Shown in pieces: positions 11,978-25,330 of a stretch of 64,000 nt of DNA. The stretch's first letter is position 1. Every line of letters begins with the position of its first letter. Under the pieces are notes generated by a model. The model saw nothing but the letters and a program-made list of their open reading frames with translations. It was not told the DNA's origin and did not search any database. Position numbers and translations under genes: made by a program. The DNA is from Rhynochetos jubatus (lineage: Eukaryota > Chordata > Aves > Eurypygiformes > Rhynochetidae), in the NCBI GenBank assembly GCA_027574665.1, contig CM050652.1, forward strand, positions 10,520,589-10,584,588, read 5' to 3'.

Positions 11978-12047
11978 TCATAGAATCACAGAATCATAGA
12001 ATAGTTTGGGTTGGAAGGGATCTTTGAAGGTCATCTAGCCCAAACCT
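11978..12047 (-). mobile_element. CR1 LINE 3'-end fragment
   Basis: Begins with tcatagaatcacagaatcat and continues with the gtttgggttggaagggatct motif and a catctagccca motif. This is the reverse complement of the avian CR1 3' terminus. Only about 70 bases remain, so it is a strongly 5'-truncated copy, as is usual for CR1. It lies about 180 bases from a CR1 copy on the opposite strand. Confidence 0.9.
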
Positions 12048-12224
12048 TGATCTTTCACATCAAAGAAAGAGCTACAAAGCCTGTTTGCTAAATTGTGGCT
12101 GCTAGCTGGAATACAGAAGTCTACTCCAGTTTTAAAGGCAGTGAATAGAAAGTAATAAGGTGGAACACAATCAGAAGAACGACTATCAGCTGCCTGAACT
12201 CATGCTGTCCCACGAGCTGTGACA

Positions 12225-12850
12225 GTGACCCAGCAGTACAGAAAGCCAACCGTATCCTGGGCTGTATCACAAGCGTGACCAGCAGGTCAAGGGAGGAGAT
12301 TCTCCCCCTCTGCTCTGCTCTTGTGAGACCTCACCTGCAGTACTGCTTCCAGCTCTGGAGCCCTCGGCTTAAGGAGGATATTGACCAGTTGGAACGAGTC
12401 CAGAGGAGGCCACAGAGATGATCAGAGGGCTGGAGCACCTCTGCTATGGAGACAGGCTGAGAGAATTGGGCTTGTTCAGCCTGGAGAAGAGAAGGCTCTG
12501 GGGAGACCTTATTGCAGCCTTCCAGTACCTGAAGGGGGCCTACAAGGAAGCTTGCAGGGGGCTTTTTACAAGGGCCTGTAGTGACAGGACAAGGGGTAAT
12601 GGGTTTAAACTGAAAGCAGGGAGATTTAGATTAGATATCAAGAAGTTCTTCCCAGAGAGGGTGGTGAGGCACTGGAACAGGTTGCCCAGAGAAGCTGTGG
12701 ATGCCCCATCCCTGGAAGTGTTCAAGGCCAGGCTGGGTGAGGCTTGGAGCAACCTGGTCTAGTGGAGGGTGTCCCTGCCCACAGCAGGGAGGTAGAAACT
12801 AGGTGATCTTTAAGGTCCCTTCCAACCCAAACCATTCTATGATTCTAATT
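12225..12850 (+). mobile_element. CR1 LINE, 5'-truncated copy with end of ORF2
   Basis: About 625 bases of the CR1 3' region in sense orientation. It contains the end of the reverse-transcriptase ORF: positions 12418-12762 stay open for 114 codons and read [20 protein letters not shown] and later R-V-V-R-H-W-N-R-L-P-R-E-A-V-D-A-P-S-L-E, stopping at N-L-V as CR1 ORF2 normally does. The 3' UTR ends with ccttccaacccaaaccattc and the tatgattct terminal repeat. The 5' part, including the catalytic reverse-transcriptase and endonuclease regions, is absent. The intact reading frame over the tail suggests a fairly young insertion compared with the other CR1 copies here. Confidence 0.95.
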
Positions 12851-15800
12851 TCTGAGTTTACTGCATGTGCGTAAGCTTAAGAATAAAAAACAGTAGTGTT
12901 TATAATCAAGTTGACAATCCATCATATGAACATGAAAATGTCTATTGAGGCTTTAAGGGATTCACAGAGGATTTTGAACAAATACTCACTGGTAATCCCA
13001 CAGGTAGGAGCTATATTGACTCCAACATCTCCCACACAGCATCAGAAAATGACAGAGTACTGTTAATACACAAAGATATAAAGTCCTGCTCCAAATATGA
13101 ATTAATAATTAAATATAATCTATGAAGAATAGCTGAAAAGGATGCAACAAATACACAACAGGAAAGGGTAAGATAACTTCCATGGGGTGTATTTAAAATT
13201 CTTTCTAAAAAACCAAATATTGTGGAGGTGTTAGAGAATGAGGATTGGACATATATATCTGATAACTATTTCCATATCTAATTAAAAAATTAATTTTCCA
13301 TTACTGGCATTTAAAAATTTAGAAGAATCAAAATTTGACACTTTCAGACTTTTTTATGCTCATGAAACAGGTCATTTGGAAACAAGTCCTAACAATGCTA
13401 AGAAATGTCTTCATCCTAGTAAGAATACAAGAGAACTGCTGATTTTTCAGCCAGTTACATTTCAAGATTTACCAAGAAAAATAAAGATTATTATAAAAAT
13501 TTGCAAGCTCTTTCATACATGCAATCTACTGAGAATAAGAAAGTACTATTCCTTTTCTTTCGTTGCTGGAGGACCTGAGGCATAAGAAAGTTACAGGTCT
13601 CATTCTGAATGTCTTCAAGTTACCACAACTTCCTCATCTTTCCTTTGTAAATGATAGGCCTTACGCAGTGCCTTCCTGTAAGAGGAAATGAAATAGAAGA
13701 AAATCTCATTTCAACACTGCGTCCGGAAAATCAAGTTAATAAAACCTGGAAATTTTTGTTGTTTCTAAAGAGATGAGGTCAGAGAGGAAACTCCAACTAA
13801 AGAGCAGCAAGCATTCATGCTGACAAGTGCCTGGAGCTTTCATGCTGTCTTTAAAGCACATTTGCGTAACTGCTCAGGGTCTCTTGCAGTCTCTGCTCTA
13901 ATTGACAATGGTAATAACAAGCTCATTTTCATCAATGGCTTTGAGACTTCAGAGGAGCTTTTACAAACTGGGGACACTTCATTCTTGCTTCATTGTAGGC
14001 ATTCAGAAGATGGAATAATAAATAAATAAATAAAATTAAAATTAGCTACTTGAAAGCTAAGACTCAGGTTTTTAGGACTGTATTTTGTTCCCAATCTCAT
14101 CTAGCATGACTTCAGGGCACAGTAGAATTTAGTATTTTTTTTTTCTTTCATTATTATATTATAGATGATAGAAATATGTAGACATGCAAACTTTTCAACA
14201 GCTTTCCTGCCAGAGTTCACTTGATGTCATCTTTGTTAAGTTAATAATGGTGTTTTCCACATTATTGCTCCACACAGACTTTTTTCTTTCTAGTTCTGGT
14301 GTATATCATACATATGGGAACTCCTAACCTAGATCACTCCTTGTCTCCACCAGCATATGATGATGCTTCCTCAACTCTTTTTCTTAGATTAACTCTGTAT
14401 TCAAGCATAGGAGAGCAACACAGCCTTAGAGGCCTGCCACTTTATAAGTCTAAACTATCATCATGAAATTACAAGCCAAGGGAATACTTCTAAATTTAGC
14501 AGCAACAATAATGCCTGGTAAGCAGACAAGAGTTATGTGGTTTAATGAAAATAAATCCTGTGCATAGTCTGAAATCCTTTGTTCCTGACAGACAGACTGA
14601 TATTATATGATATGTATGATGTCGCTTTAGGAAAAAAAGCCAAAGCTCCAGAATCTGTTTGTTTAACACCACTCCCACACAATGGGTATCTGAGCTATCC
14701 TGGGCATTGGGGTAACATCTAAAGCTACCTGAAATGAATCTCTCACTTGTTTTACTGAAAGGCAAGCTGCCTCTGATAAGCAACTGTATGGGCTTTCAAT
14801 CATGTTTAGCATATTTCAAATCACATAGTGTAATAAAGAGGCAGAAGACATACACGGCATGCACTCTAAAAGCTCAGAAAGAGAAAGCCAAATAAAAAGC
14901 TATTTTTTTAAAAATTCAAATACTGTTTAAAAACAAAAAATCCTAGAAACAGTATTCCCAAGAAGAAACATATTGCAAAATTGCTAAGAATTTTTTTTAA
15001 AGAGTAGGCAGTGCATACATGCTAAGGAAATGTGGCTTGAATTCCTGAAACAGCAGTGTCTGGTGATGTGCCACACAGCAATGTTTACATACAGATTTAC
15101 CTGAGAATAGAAAAGCAAGTCTGTGCTTTCCTAACGATGTGCTAGGGAAAAAAAAGATAGCCTGACTGCATTAAAAGCTTACAGAAGACAATAAACAAGT
15201 TCAAAACTACATAAAACAAGATTTTCTTGAGTAAAAGCTTGTGTTTGGAGTAAGACCTCTTTTTTTGCTCCTACCATGATACTTATTAAGATCTCGAAGT
15301 TCCACATGGTTTTACAGACCATGTTGTTCTTATGCCATGAGGCTTCTCAAAAGTATTAGTAAGGGTGAAATTAGGTTTATTGTTATCATTAACCTTAGTT
15401 TCTACATCTTGATATACTCAAAGCACAGAGTAAATGTTTGAGGGCACAGTTAAACAATGTGCCTACACAGAAATTTGAAAGAGCAGTATTAATCATTATA
15501 ATAAGGTCTCAAAGGCAAGGTTTAATCACATATTGTCAGTTAAATCAGGAAGTAGCTGTTAGTATACAGGTCAACAAAAGACCCAAGAGAAACAGAAAAA
15601 AATATTTGATTGTAGTGTTAATGAAGGAGCAATGCAACAATGCTATGAAGTTTGATGCCTGTGGGAAAAATGTTCTCTTATAATGCTGAGTTACCTTGGA
15701 AAAAATCTTTATGAGTAAATCTGTTTTCTTATTCCAAATAGAAGAAATAAAGAGACCCTGTAAAACATGTTCCATATAATTTTTTTTTTAATGTAGTTAG

Positions 15801-15944
15801 CATTGGAGAAAAGAGCACCAAGAGGTGAAAGGTTTACACTGATGCTTTCAGTTCTGCATAATTAATATCACTGAGGGATGCTAATGCATCAAGTGAAAAT
15901 AATCCAATATTTTTCTTCTGAAGCTCTTAAAAATACTCCTGCTA
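12851..15944. other. Intergenic, no gene seen
   Basis: Three kb of AT-rich DNA with scattered short open frames on both strands and no domain I recognise. Small A-rich and ATA-rich tracts occur (for example at about 14018-14035 and 14907-14940). No transposon is identified. Confidence 0.55.
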
Positions 15945-16535
15945 TAGCAACAGCAAGTAATAACACCAAGCAGCAGCAGTTTTGCCAGTGCCACCTGACT
16001 TCTTTGAAGATGTGATGCATCCAAGTTTGCTCTGACTCAGCACTGTGCTGTCAGTCACTTTATTGTGTGGGGAGATTGGTGCAGAAAACACACACACATA
16101 TGCCCACACACCTGCTTAAAATTCTAACACAGTTAACATAGTTATATAGTAAAAGATAACATCGTAGAGATGACTGCTGAGTTGCAGCAGCAAAATGTGA
16201 TGGATAGCAAAGAGAAGAGCTTTTTTCCAGAAGAGGTGAAAAACCTGCTGCAGATACCCAGGAACATTATCCTTGGGCAGGGGAACAGGGCTGGAGCCAT
16301 CCTGCTCTCCCGCTTCTGCTTCTGCCCGTGTTCCTGCAAGGGCTGTGATTGTCCTTTATACCTTCTTGTTATCTCCTTTGTGCTTTCATGGTATAGGAAT
16401 TGTTTTACGTGTGATGAGTACATTTTCCATGTTGTTTCTGCTGTGACTGAGCCAGGTTCTGCCCAGCACCCAGGGCTGCATCGCTTCAGTAAGCAGCAGT
16501 ACAGCAGATGAGATTTGTATTCATGCCCTTAAGAC
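15945..16535 (-). repeat. Diverged LTR-like dispersed repeat, copy A (inverted relative to copy B)
   Basis: Read on the minus strand, this segment aligns by eye with 27165-27795 read on the + strand. Shared landmarks in order are a tgctgcttactgaagc-type start, cagaacctggctcagtcaca, a TATA-like aaggtataaagg, the ggtatctgcagcaggttttt block, ctgctgcaactcagcagtca, a ttatcttttactat block, and aattttaagcagg followed by a GT-rich run. A minus-strand AATAAA falls at about 16059-16064. A TATA-like box followed some 280 bases later by a polyadenylation signal is how retroviral LTRs are built, so an old solo LTR is the likeliest class. I cannot name the family, and the ends are approximate. Confidence 0.55.
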
Positions 16536-16986
16536 CCCTGATGTCACACTATGCTTATACTCTTGAGATCTCTGCATATAGACAAGAAAAAAGACAATAC
16601 CAGTGACCTGTTTGCCTCAGAATTAAATCTACTCAGTAATTATAAGTCTCTAGGGTATTCAGGCAATTTTCCAATTTCACAAATATTTAACTTTTATTTT
16701 ATTTGCTGTGATATGCTTAATGTCTACAAGAATACAACAGAGAAACCTAGAAAGCAGTCAAGCTCTGCATGGATCAATATGAAGATCTATAAAATAAAAT
16801 TTTATTTAAAAACTTAAAAAAAATATTACTTTTTCTTAACAATGTAGCTTTGTATTATCAAAGAACAGTTAATACATTTCAGAGATTCAGACATTAAACT
16901 CCAATCTGGAGGGAGGCACTTTATTTTTCTCAACAGTAGAAGTTAAAAGCCTTTTTCTGGACTTAGACATCTACAGTGGACTTAGG

Positions 16987-17060
<74 letters not shown>
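16987..17060. repeat. (TAGA)n microsatellite, about 18.5 units
   Basis: 74 bases of uninterrupted tetranucleotide TAGA. A perfect array of this length is normally length-polymorphic between individuals. Confidence 0.98.
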
Positions 17061-17061
<1 letters not shown>

Positions 17062-17202
17062 AGTTGGTGTTGTCATGCAGACAAACACAACAAGGGACAT
17101 ATCTGAAATGTGAATGATTACAGTTCATGTTTCTTGGCAAGGTATGGAAAATAGGTTGTTGTTCTTTAATAAGTAACTTTAGCAGGGCTTACCCTGCAGT
17201 GC

Positions 17203-17254
17203 CCTGAGCCCCACCAGCTCAGCCAGACCTTCTGGCAGCTGGGGTGAGCTCAGG
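17203..17254. repeat. Imperfect GC-rich inverted repeat (short hairpin)
   Basis: The left arm (17203-17227, cctgagccccaccagctc...) can pair with the right arm (17231-17254, ...ctggggtgagctcagg) around a three-base loop, with one asymmetric internal loop and small bulges. It is too short and its loop too tight for a typical microRNA precursor. No function is evident. Confidence 0.5.
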
Positions 17255-18064
17255 CTGTGCAGAAATCACTAATAGGATTTTGAAACGTTTCTCTATACTC
17301 CTAAAGCAAAACTTTGCTGAAAACTGGCTTTCCAGTCTGGTATTTCCCACTAATTCTTTTCTTCTTCCCCACCGCCGAACCCCTCCCCCCCCCCCGCCAT
17401 TACTTTTTAAAGTTAAAGACCCGAATGACTTTAAATAGATTGTTCCCAGTCACTCTTTATGGAGTGCAGTTTGATGTGTAATGTTAAGAACCTGTTCACT
17501 AGATACCTTAGTTTGCTGTTTAAAGATGGAAACCACTAACAGTGACGGAAGGGCCTTGGTGGAGTTAATCTGATGGTGTAGCACCCATAACACATCTCCT
17601 CACCAGCCACCAGAACTAGGCATTTGAGCTGCATCATTCATTTTAAAGTTCCCAGAACAGCAGTGGCTATGGCATTCACAACATCACTCGATATCCAGGC
17701 TGGTATTGGAAATAATCTTCTTAAATGTTTAACAATACGGTTTGTTAGGATCAAAAGTTAACCATGACTGTAAAAAAGCATGGTGTAGATTAATTAAGCT
17801 TTAACAAAAAATTAAGTGGGATCTTGCTTGGTAAGAGAAAAAGTGCTTATTAAATACATAGTCCTCAGTCCAGCCAACTGATCTCATGTGTTAGCAAAGA
17901 TTAGCCACCCGCAAAGGTGCTGCAGTCTCTGTTGACATTCCTATTTAATTTGTGTGTATTCACACTGTTAAGCAGTCCTCCTTGAAAGGAAACAGTTACA
18001 GATACAATATGGGCTTTAGAAAATTCTTCAGTTGTTTTAAGCATAGGCTTTTGAAGAATATACT

Positions 18065-18879
18065 TGTGCTGGCTTCAGTCAGGAAAGAGTTAACTCTCTT
18101 TACCGTGGCTGCTACGAAGTGTATTCCTGGATGCTGAGAGAAGTATTGATAAGTTCTTAGCTGGTGCTGGGAAATGACTGCACTGAATTCAAGGTCTTTC
18201 TCCACTTCTGACACTGCAGCTGCGTTCCCAGCTCTCTCTGTCTCGCTACAGGCAGTGTAGGGGACTCACAGTGAGGCAGCTGACCCACACGGACCAAGGG
18301 AGTATTTCATTACATAATACATCATGCTCGGGGCTTAGGCAAGGAGGGCCATTACACTCTTACTTTCTTGGTCATTTACTTCGGTACTCTTGCTAACATT
18401 CTCCCTGACTCCTGTGTTAGCTGTTTTGCTAACTCCTGTTTTGTGAGGGAGTTGGTGGGTTTGTTTAGTTTTCCCAGTCATTCTATCACCGACAGGGTTC
18501 GCTCAGAATCTGCTGCAACAGCTCTCAGACTCCGGCCCTTTGGGCTGCAGCTCCTGGGCTGCGACCGCTCTTGGGCTGTGGCTCTCGGACTCTCTGGGTC
18601 TGACTCTCACTACTCAGCACCTGGTTGTGCATTGTTCAGTGGGTGGTGAGAAATGTATCATAATTGCATCCTATGTTTTATTTCATATTCTTTTAATTGC
18701 TTATTATTAGTAGTATTTGTATATATTAGTTTAGATTCAATTAGTAAATAGTTCTTATCTGAATTTTACTAGCTTCCTTGTCCTTTTTCTTCTGAATCTC
18801 TCCCTCCACTGGAGGAGGGGAGGGGAAATTTGTGAGAGCAGCTTTGTGGTATTCTGTTAGCCAGAGTTAAACCACAGCA
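18065..18879 (+). mobile_element. Solo LTR of an endogenous retrovirus (avian family shared with 33.6 and 61.1 kb)
   Basis: An 815-base segment starting tgtgctggcttcagtcagg and ending taaaccacagca, with the usual TG...CA borders. It shares with the other two copies the agagttaact start block, a cttctgacactgcagctg block, the ggcagctgacccac block, a middle region rich in gctctcggactct-like units, the tgttcagtgggtggtgag motif and the cttccttgtccttttt-ctccctccactggagga tail. The bases flanking it (atact and ataat) could be a decayed 5-bp target duplication. No internal viral genes adjoin it, so it is a solo LTR left by recombination. It is clearly diverged from the other copies and is best called an old fossil. 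Confidence 0.8.
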
Positions 18880-21800
18880 ATAATTTTCACATATTTATAG
18901 ATGAGAGCAAAACTGAGTGAGAGTATGGAAACTTCAGGTTTTGTGCAGAAGTTGCTGATTTCATTCTGTGTTAACCAGGACAGCAGTAACAACTTTAAAC
19001 AGCTATTTTTATGTGTAGAAAAGGCATTAATTATTACCAAGATTCCCTGGTGTTCTGAATTTTAACATTACTTTTTAATTATAGTCGTGGATCTGTGATA
19101 CATTTCTAGTATCAGATACATTTCAGCCAGCCGTCTAAAACCTTGATTGAAACTTCAAAAGCATATAAAGGAATGATGACTACGCAATAGCCTAGAGATA
19201 TGGGAATAAGGAATAAACTAGTGAGTAAACTCTCTGCTGAAGAAAACCCAGGGGCTACATAAATCTAGAGCACTCCCCACAAATCTATGCTATCGGTTTC
19301 ATTTAGAAGATATCCATTCAAGATGAAGACAGTAAGACTACATCTCATGGTGGTATAAATATGGTGATAAAGCTAGAAAAAAAAAATTCTAAAATTATCA
19401 ATTAAATATAAACATTAATAAAAATGTTATGTAAATTTGCTTTGTGCAGACACTTCTATTAATTTCCACATATTTTAAATGCTATTAACAGTGATGTAAC
19501 TACCTAGAAAAAAACAGTGAAATCATTTTTATATGTCATTTAAAATAAAGACCAATTGTAAGCTTCAATTCCTACATCTTATATTAGGGGGTTTGAAAAT
19601 CAGAAGGTTAACCCTAACCTTCACATTGGAATGTTTTTTTTTCTGGCATATGAAGGCTGTTGATTTTAAAGTAAGCAGCAGATGGCAGCAGCGACAGCAG
19701 CATTGCTCTCACGTTTGCTCATCAGCCGTTTAGGCCAGATACCTACGTGTAGAAGGCAAATTTTGCCACTTCCAGTAGACTTCAGGAGGAGCAGCTACCC
19801 TATCTGATGCCTGGGACTTAGTTCTAAGGAAAAATTAAACAGCAATGTAAAATTTTACTTTTGCTTGAATAAAATGTCAGGTGGAAACACGTCTTCATAA
19901 ATATTCTTTTAGCCACGTCAGTGTTGGGGATGTCTTGGCTTTAGAAAGCAGTAAAGTCTGATAGCTGACCTAACCCTCTAAAAATTCAAAACGTGTTTTA
20001 CATTAAAAATGAGCAGGAAATTTGTTAGACGAAGAATTTTGAGGCATGGACTTAACATTAAAAACATGTAATCAATACACAAATTTCTTCAATATATTTC
20101 TGAAGTCCCATGCTAGCCCAGAAACTTCATTTTTACAAACTTGATGTGTTGCAGACAGCCCAAGCCGCTCAACATGATGATGTGACAAAATTTCAGACTT
20201 ATGGGGCATTCAGTAGTTTCCTTTAAAGGTCCCAGACTGTGCAGCTGAAAATACTGATGCGAAAACTAACCATGAATCCTGTTGAATAGCCTTCTTTTTT
20301 TTCTAGTACAAGTATGTTGAGGAACTGTCTGGGGATTTTTCCACTAGAAGAGGATGTTCTTTTATCTGAGGGTTTGCCAGAAAAGAATGATTGGTTGGTG
20401 TGTGCAGTAAGACACTATTTCTTGGTCAGAGTATACAGTTTTGCCTCCATCTGCCACCTTTGTCATACTCCACCTATGCCAAAAATAATGTGAGTGAAGT
20501 TCAGAATCTGACACCATATTTTTAAATTACAGGAATTATACTAATAAACTTGGTAAATTCTAATTTTATGTACATCACTACTTGAATATTAGCAAACCAG
20601 ACTTGAAGACATAATTGAAAATCCATTGCTGAAAAAAACCATTAACTTGCTTAAGGATACATTTTTCAAACCCGCTTTGCTGATGTTTCCTACTGATTTC
20701 AGAAAAAGAACTATTGGGAATATCTCTCTATATATAGAAAAAAACTCTGAACTTCTCAGTTGTTGTGCAATCTTGGATATGACAATCTCGGAATGTTTTA
20801 TAAAATTTTGATCATTAATTGCTGAGTGAAAAAGTAAATCTCATAGACCCATCTACCATCATGTAAGCCCATCTTCTGTCAGAAGTCAAAAACAAATTGA
20901 AAAATGATTAGAAGTTTAAACATTATCTTACAATCCTAACTACATATTTTTATTTTCAATCAAGTGGTTGTTGATTTTTTTTTTGTTGTTGTTGTTCTCT
21001 TTTTAAAATTATGATAGCTTCTATCAATCATGACTACAAAAACCAAAGGAAAGAGGGTATCTATCCAAGAAAATCTATAATGTGATGTGTATGTTGAAAA
21101 AAATTACTCATGCTTTATCAGCTATGGAGAAAAGGGGCAATTCAAACAGTTGTGCTGTACTCCTCATATCTCAAACAATCCAAAAAGTTAACAGGAGGTC
21201 TTGTTATGGTCTTGCTGCTCAGTACAACTTTTGAAATGCTTTGGTATAGAGACAAACAGAAAAAAAATAATCTGAATCATTAATTATTTTTTGACATTTA
21301 TGTATACAAGTAATTACAGGCCAACATTTTTAAATTTAAATTCCAGAATCTTCTGTATAGAGAAGTTATAATAAACTGAAATATTCATAAAAACCTAGAT
21401 TGAACTAGATTTTAGCATTTTAATATGAAAATTCACCCTCTCTTCTTGCACTGCAAAATACAATTTTGTGAAAAAATGCCTGAAAAGTCAATATGACAGT
21501 GCCGACAGAAGCTTTAAGTATCTCAGGTCAGTGCTGCTACATTTGCATTTGAACACATGGATGAGAAAACATCATGCCCCTCTCATAAATGAGTACATCT
21601 AGCAAAAGCTTTCTTTTAATATAGGTTAATAAAATTATCCTATATTATCTTTCAGTTCATCTTGCAGAAAATTGAAGTTATTGATGCAAATGAGGCATAT
21701 AGCACATCACAAAAATTAGGAATGCAAGAGACCTAATATTAGCTTGTTTTTCTACCAAGGAAATTTTGTCCATATAATCATGTACTTTTAAAATAGCCAC

Positions 21801-23639
21801 AATGATGGAGCATCCAACATTTTCATTGAAAAATTGATGTTTAATATATTTTACCATTTGAATACTCATTCTGGTGCTCTTCAGATTCAGTTTGGTTTAA
21901 TGATATCATTTTTACCGTTCCAAAAAGCAATAACACTATGTTAACAAATTACTGTTGGCTGTAATAACAGAACATTTCCTCTAGCTCAGCAATTTCTTTG
22001 TGTTTATGTATGTGTTTCTCCTTTCACCTGTAATATTTTTCCCTGATCTATAAGCAATTAAATTATTTCATAAATGTTTTTAATAAAAGCTGGTAGGATC
22101 ATACTATTGAAGAATTCATAGGATCAAGTAGTAATTTCTGCCAGAAGGGACCTTAGAAGGCAGTGTCTCGTGTGTTTTGATGGCTCTGTTGAGCCTGAAG
22201 CACAAAGGAAACCACCAAGTATTGTGGGAATATTTATGATATTCTGTTCATGTTGTAACACACATTTTCTAGCCTCAAAACTGTACCTAGTCTTCAGCTG
22301 TCAGATGTGGATTTGACTCTCTCATGCCTTCGTGAAGGGAGAAGACAAGGCTCGACTAAGGGGTAAAGGAAAGGTCTATCCCTTTGCATAGCAAAGTTCC
22401 ACCACCACATTGTACACGCTGTAATTAAGAAGATGCATCTCTCTGCATGCATACCAAAGTGAAATCTCTGCATGCATACCACTTTCTTAACTGTTTTCTG
22501 AGTCTCTTCCAAACTTCTTTAATATTTCTGTTTCTGCTTTAATTTTTTGCTTGGTAAAAAGCTGCAAATAGTATGGAACTTTTCCTCCAGCCCTGATTAA
22601 TGTACCACGAGCAGTTGGGAACTCCAGTAACTGGAATGAGTTGGAGATGGAAACTTCAGAGGAAATACCTAGATACCCTTTTTGAATTGAGTCACAATAT
22701 ATTTTGTCAATTGCGAGCAAACACTCCATCTTGCCAGGAGATGGTGCCATAACTCCAGAAAACATGGATTTACTGGCCAGGAAAGCAGAAGTACCCATTT
22801 TACCACTATTACACAGAAATTTTAAACTTTAAACATTTAGAAGTAAGAGAAAATCTACCCATATAGTATTAAGCCCCAGAAACTTTGGAGGCTTCTTAAA
22901 TTTCTCTGGTTTTGACTGTTTGTTTGTTTGTTTCTGTAAAAAACTACTCACAGCAATAATTAAGTCCAGAGTTCGGTTTCCTTGGTTTGGTCTGCCCTTT
23001 ACCTTAGTCTACTTCAGTAAATGTGGTTCTGTTTAATTTTTAATTCATATATAGAAATTAGTAAGATTCTTCTACACATAGAAGGTTGATCCAAATACTG
23101 ACAGTTCTTATGAACTAATAATGAAAGACACAGATATTTTGAATAGATATATAAAGGACCATACCTGATTTCGGCATACATTTGAATCTGTAAAGCACCC
23201 AAAGAAAACATGACTGCTTTGGGAAGCTGGGACCATTCCAGAACCTCCCCTCCTGTAAAGCTAGCCATGCTTCAGAATAACATTTTGCACCAAATAAAAA
23301 TGACCCACATGAATTGCACATGTTCTGCACCTTTCCTTGTACCTTTCATTTTATTGTTTGTTTTGGAATATTTAAACCTTAAAAAATTCCAAATAACCTG
23401 CTTACCTGTCTTTCACGAAGCAGAAATAAAAACTAGAAAACGTATTGCCAATTGTCAGGACCTTGGACAAGGACCTGACATATAAAAGGAACGTAACTGA
23501 TACCAGTTCTATTAGTTTCACAACTTAGCAGACTTGTAAACATTTTTCAGGCAACTACCATCTGAACTTATTTGGATTTGCAACAAGTTTATTGTTTACA
23601 ATTTAAAGTTTTCTAAGATAAGTTATTTGGTCATGAAAA
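18880..23639. other. Intergenic, no gene seen
   Basis: AT-rich DNA with only short open frames. A small direct duplication of tctctgcatgcatacca lies at 22440-22456 and 22465-22481. A doubtful very old CR1-like trace (ccagaagggaccttagaag, near 22141) is too weak to annotate. Confidence 0.5.
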
Positions 23640-25330
23640 GATCTTACTAGACTAGTCAAACTGCACTGCTGAAACTGACACCTAGTCTGGCAGCCTCACC
23701 TGTTTAAGCTGAGCCATGGGAGCAGCCTGAAGTGCTGCAGCACTGCAAGATTCAGCCCTGAGTATCCCTGGGGGTAACCAGAGTCCCACCTGAGGTCATG
23801 TTATTTACAGGGTCTGGCTGCCTTTTTAGCAGGTCCCAGAGGGACCCTTTTAACACAGATTCCAGGTTGTCTGCTCCAGCATATGTTGATACATGTAGAA
23901 CCACAAGCTGGGTACAGCACGGTCTGCCTATACTACTTATAAACTCTAAGAATAACCAAGAACCTCCTTTCCCTACCAAAACTCTAACAGCTGATTCAAC
24001 TGAATTGTACACACAGTGTATTCCAGGCTTAATACTTCCTTCCATGATACTCCCTACTATGAGGAGCTACTGCCTGGTGTAACCCAAATTCTCCCAGTGG
24101 TATCAAGCTAAAATTATTTATCCATCTTTCCTAAATTTATTATGTATTTTATTCCATTTTCTACAACTACCATGATTTCTTCTTTCAGAATTTCTAGTCA
24201 GTGACCCAAGTCAAAAAACCTGAGCTATTGACAGATCTGAGATGAAAAAATCCAGATCTGTTGGACATGTCTACCCACAGAATTCTTTTAGGTATTACAA
24301 ATTTCCTGCCACCGTAAAAGTTACAATTATGTTAATGATGGTATTCTCACAACTGACAATCATATTCATGCATAATAAGACATACAGGTCAAAAATTTTT
24401 GCATTGATAAAAAAAGCATTAACTGTATTTTGAATGAAAAATTGCTAGAAATAATTAAAGGCAGTCTTAATTATTAAAGTTTTGTACTGAGTTTGCAAGG
24501 CCTCAGGATTGAGGCTTGTCTGGCTTGTTCTGTGTGAACTACTCTTAACCTGCAGCTTTCTTTTAACTCCCAGTGGTGAGCTGGAGCTGCACAAAACCGG
24601 GGTAACAAGAAGAACAAACAAATTACCAATTTGTGCCTAACATACACAAAGGTCACAGCACACAATAAATTCAGATGTAACATGGAGGTGCAGACCAGTG
24701 AAGACAAAGAAAGGCGCAAATGGGTGATAGTAAACATTTAGGAATGACCCCACAGTCTGCCCCTGGTGGGTGATGTGAGACAAAGCTGGTGCAGGACCTC
24801 AGTAAGAAAGGCCTGACAGCAAATGACTTAATAAGCTAACTGCTTTACTAAGACAATAAGAAGAGGAATATAGACAAGGAGTAAACCCCTTCAGACACTG
24901 GGCAGCCTGTGTTTGTACAGCATCTGTTAGAGACTGGATGGATTTCCCCCAGCATGCTGTGCAGAGCAGAGTAAATCCCATCCATGAAGAGATGCTCCCC
25001 CTTTTGGTCATGTGAGCTATTTTATAATTTACTTATAAGAAAATAACCCTGTTCCCACAAGGACTTCCATGCTCACTGGCGAGGCCAAGCAGGTGACGTA
25101 ACTGCCAGACGTGGCCTGCTCAAGACCACTGTCTCTTCCAATACAATGTCTTCCGCAAGGCTCCTAATACACCTTACATAGATCCTGGCATAAGGAAGAA
25201 CTCGTTGACATGAATGTCAGATTCCTCCTGACAAAGGATTCCAGATGCAGACAACTCACCACCTACTACAACCAGAAGGAAGCTGCCAGTCTCAGAAGCC
25301 AGAGGAGCTCGGGAAGGATGAACGTAATAC
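23640..25330. other. Unclassified segment, less AT-rich than its surroundings
   Basis: About 1.7 kb with a noticeably higher G+C content than either side, including 23680-23860 and 24480-25160. It carries open frames of up to 97 codons on the minus strand (23752-24045) that show no domain I recognise. Parts, when read on the minus strand, have the composition of LTR or retroviral non-coding sequence, but I cannot match them to a family or find paired ends. It may be one or more old unclassified insertions, or unique sequence. Confidence 0.3.

Larger units (their letters stand above)
16536..18064. other. Intergenic with microsatellite, C-run and a short hairpin
   Basis: No gene is seen. The stretch holds a (TAGA)n array, a run of 11 C at 17385-17395 and an imperfect GC-rich inverted repeat at 17203-17254. 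Otherwise it is ordinary AT-rich DNA. Confidence 0.55.

Noticed and set aside
22110-22175. Possible ancient CR1 trace (ccagaagggaccttagaag)
   Set aside because: Only about 20 bases resemble a CR1 end; below what I can support.
22440-22481. Direct duplication of tctctgcatgcatacca, 25 bases apart
   Set aside because: Looks like a local tandem slippage duplication; no element or array structure around it.
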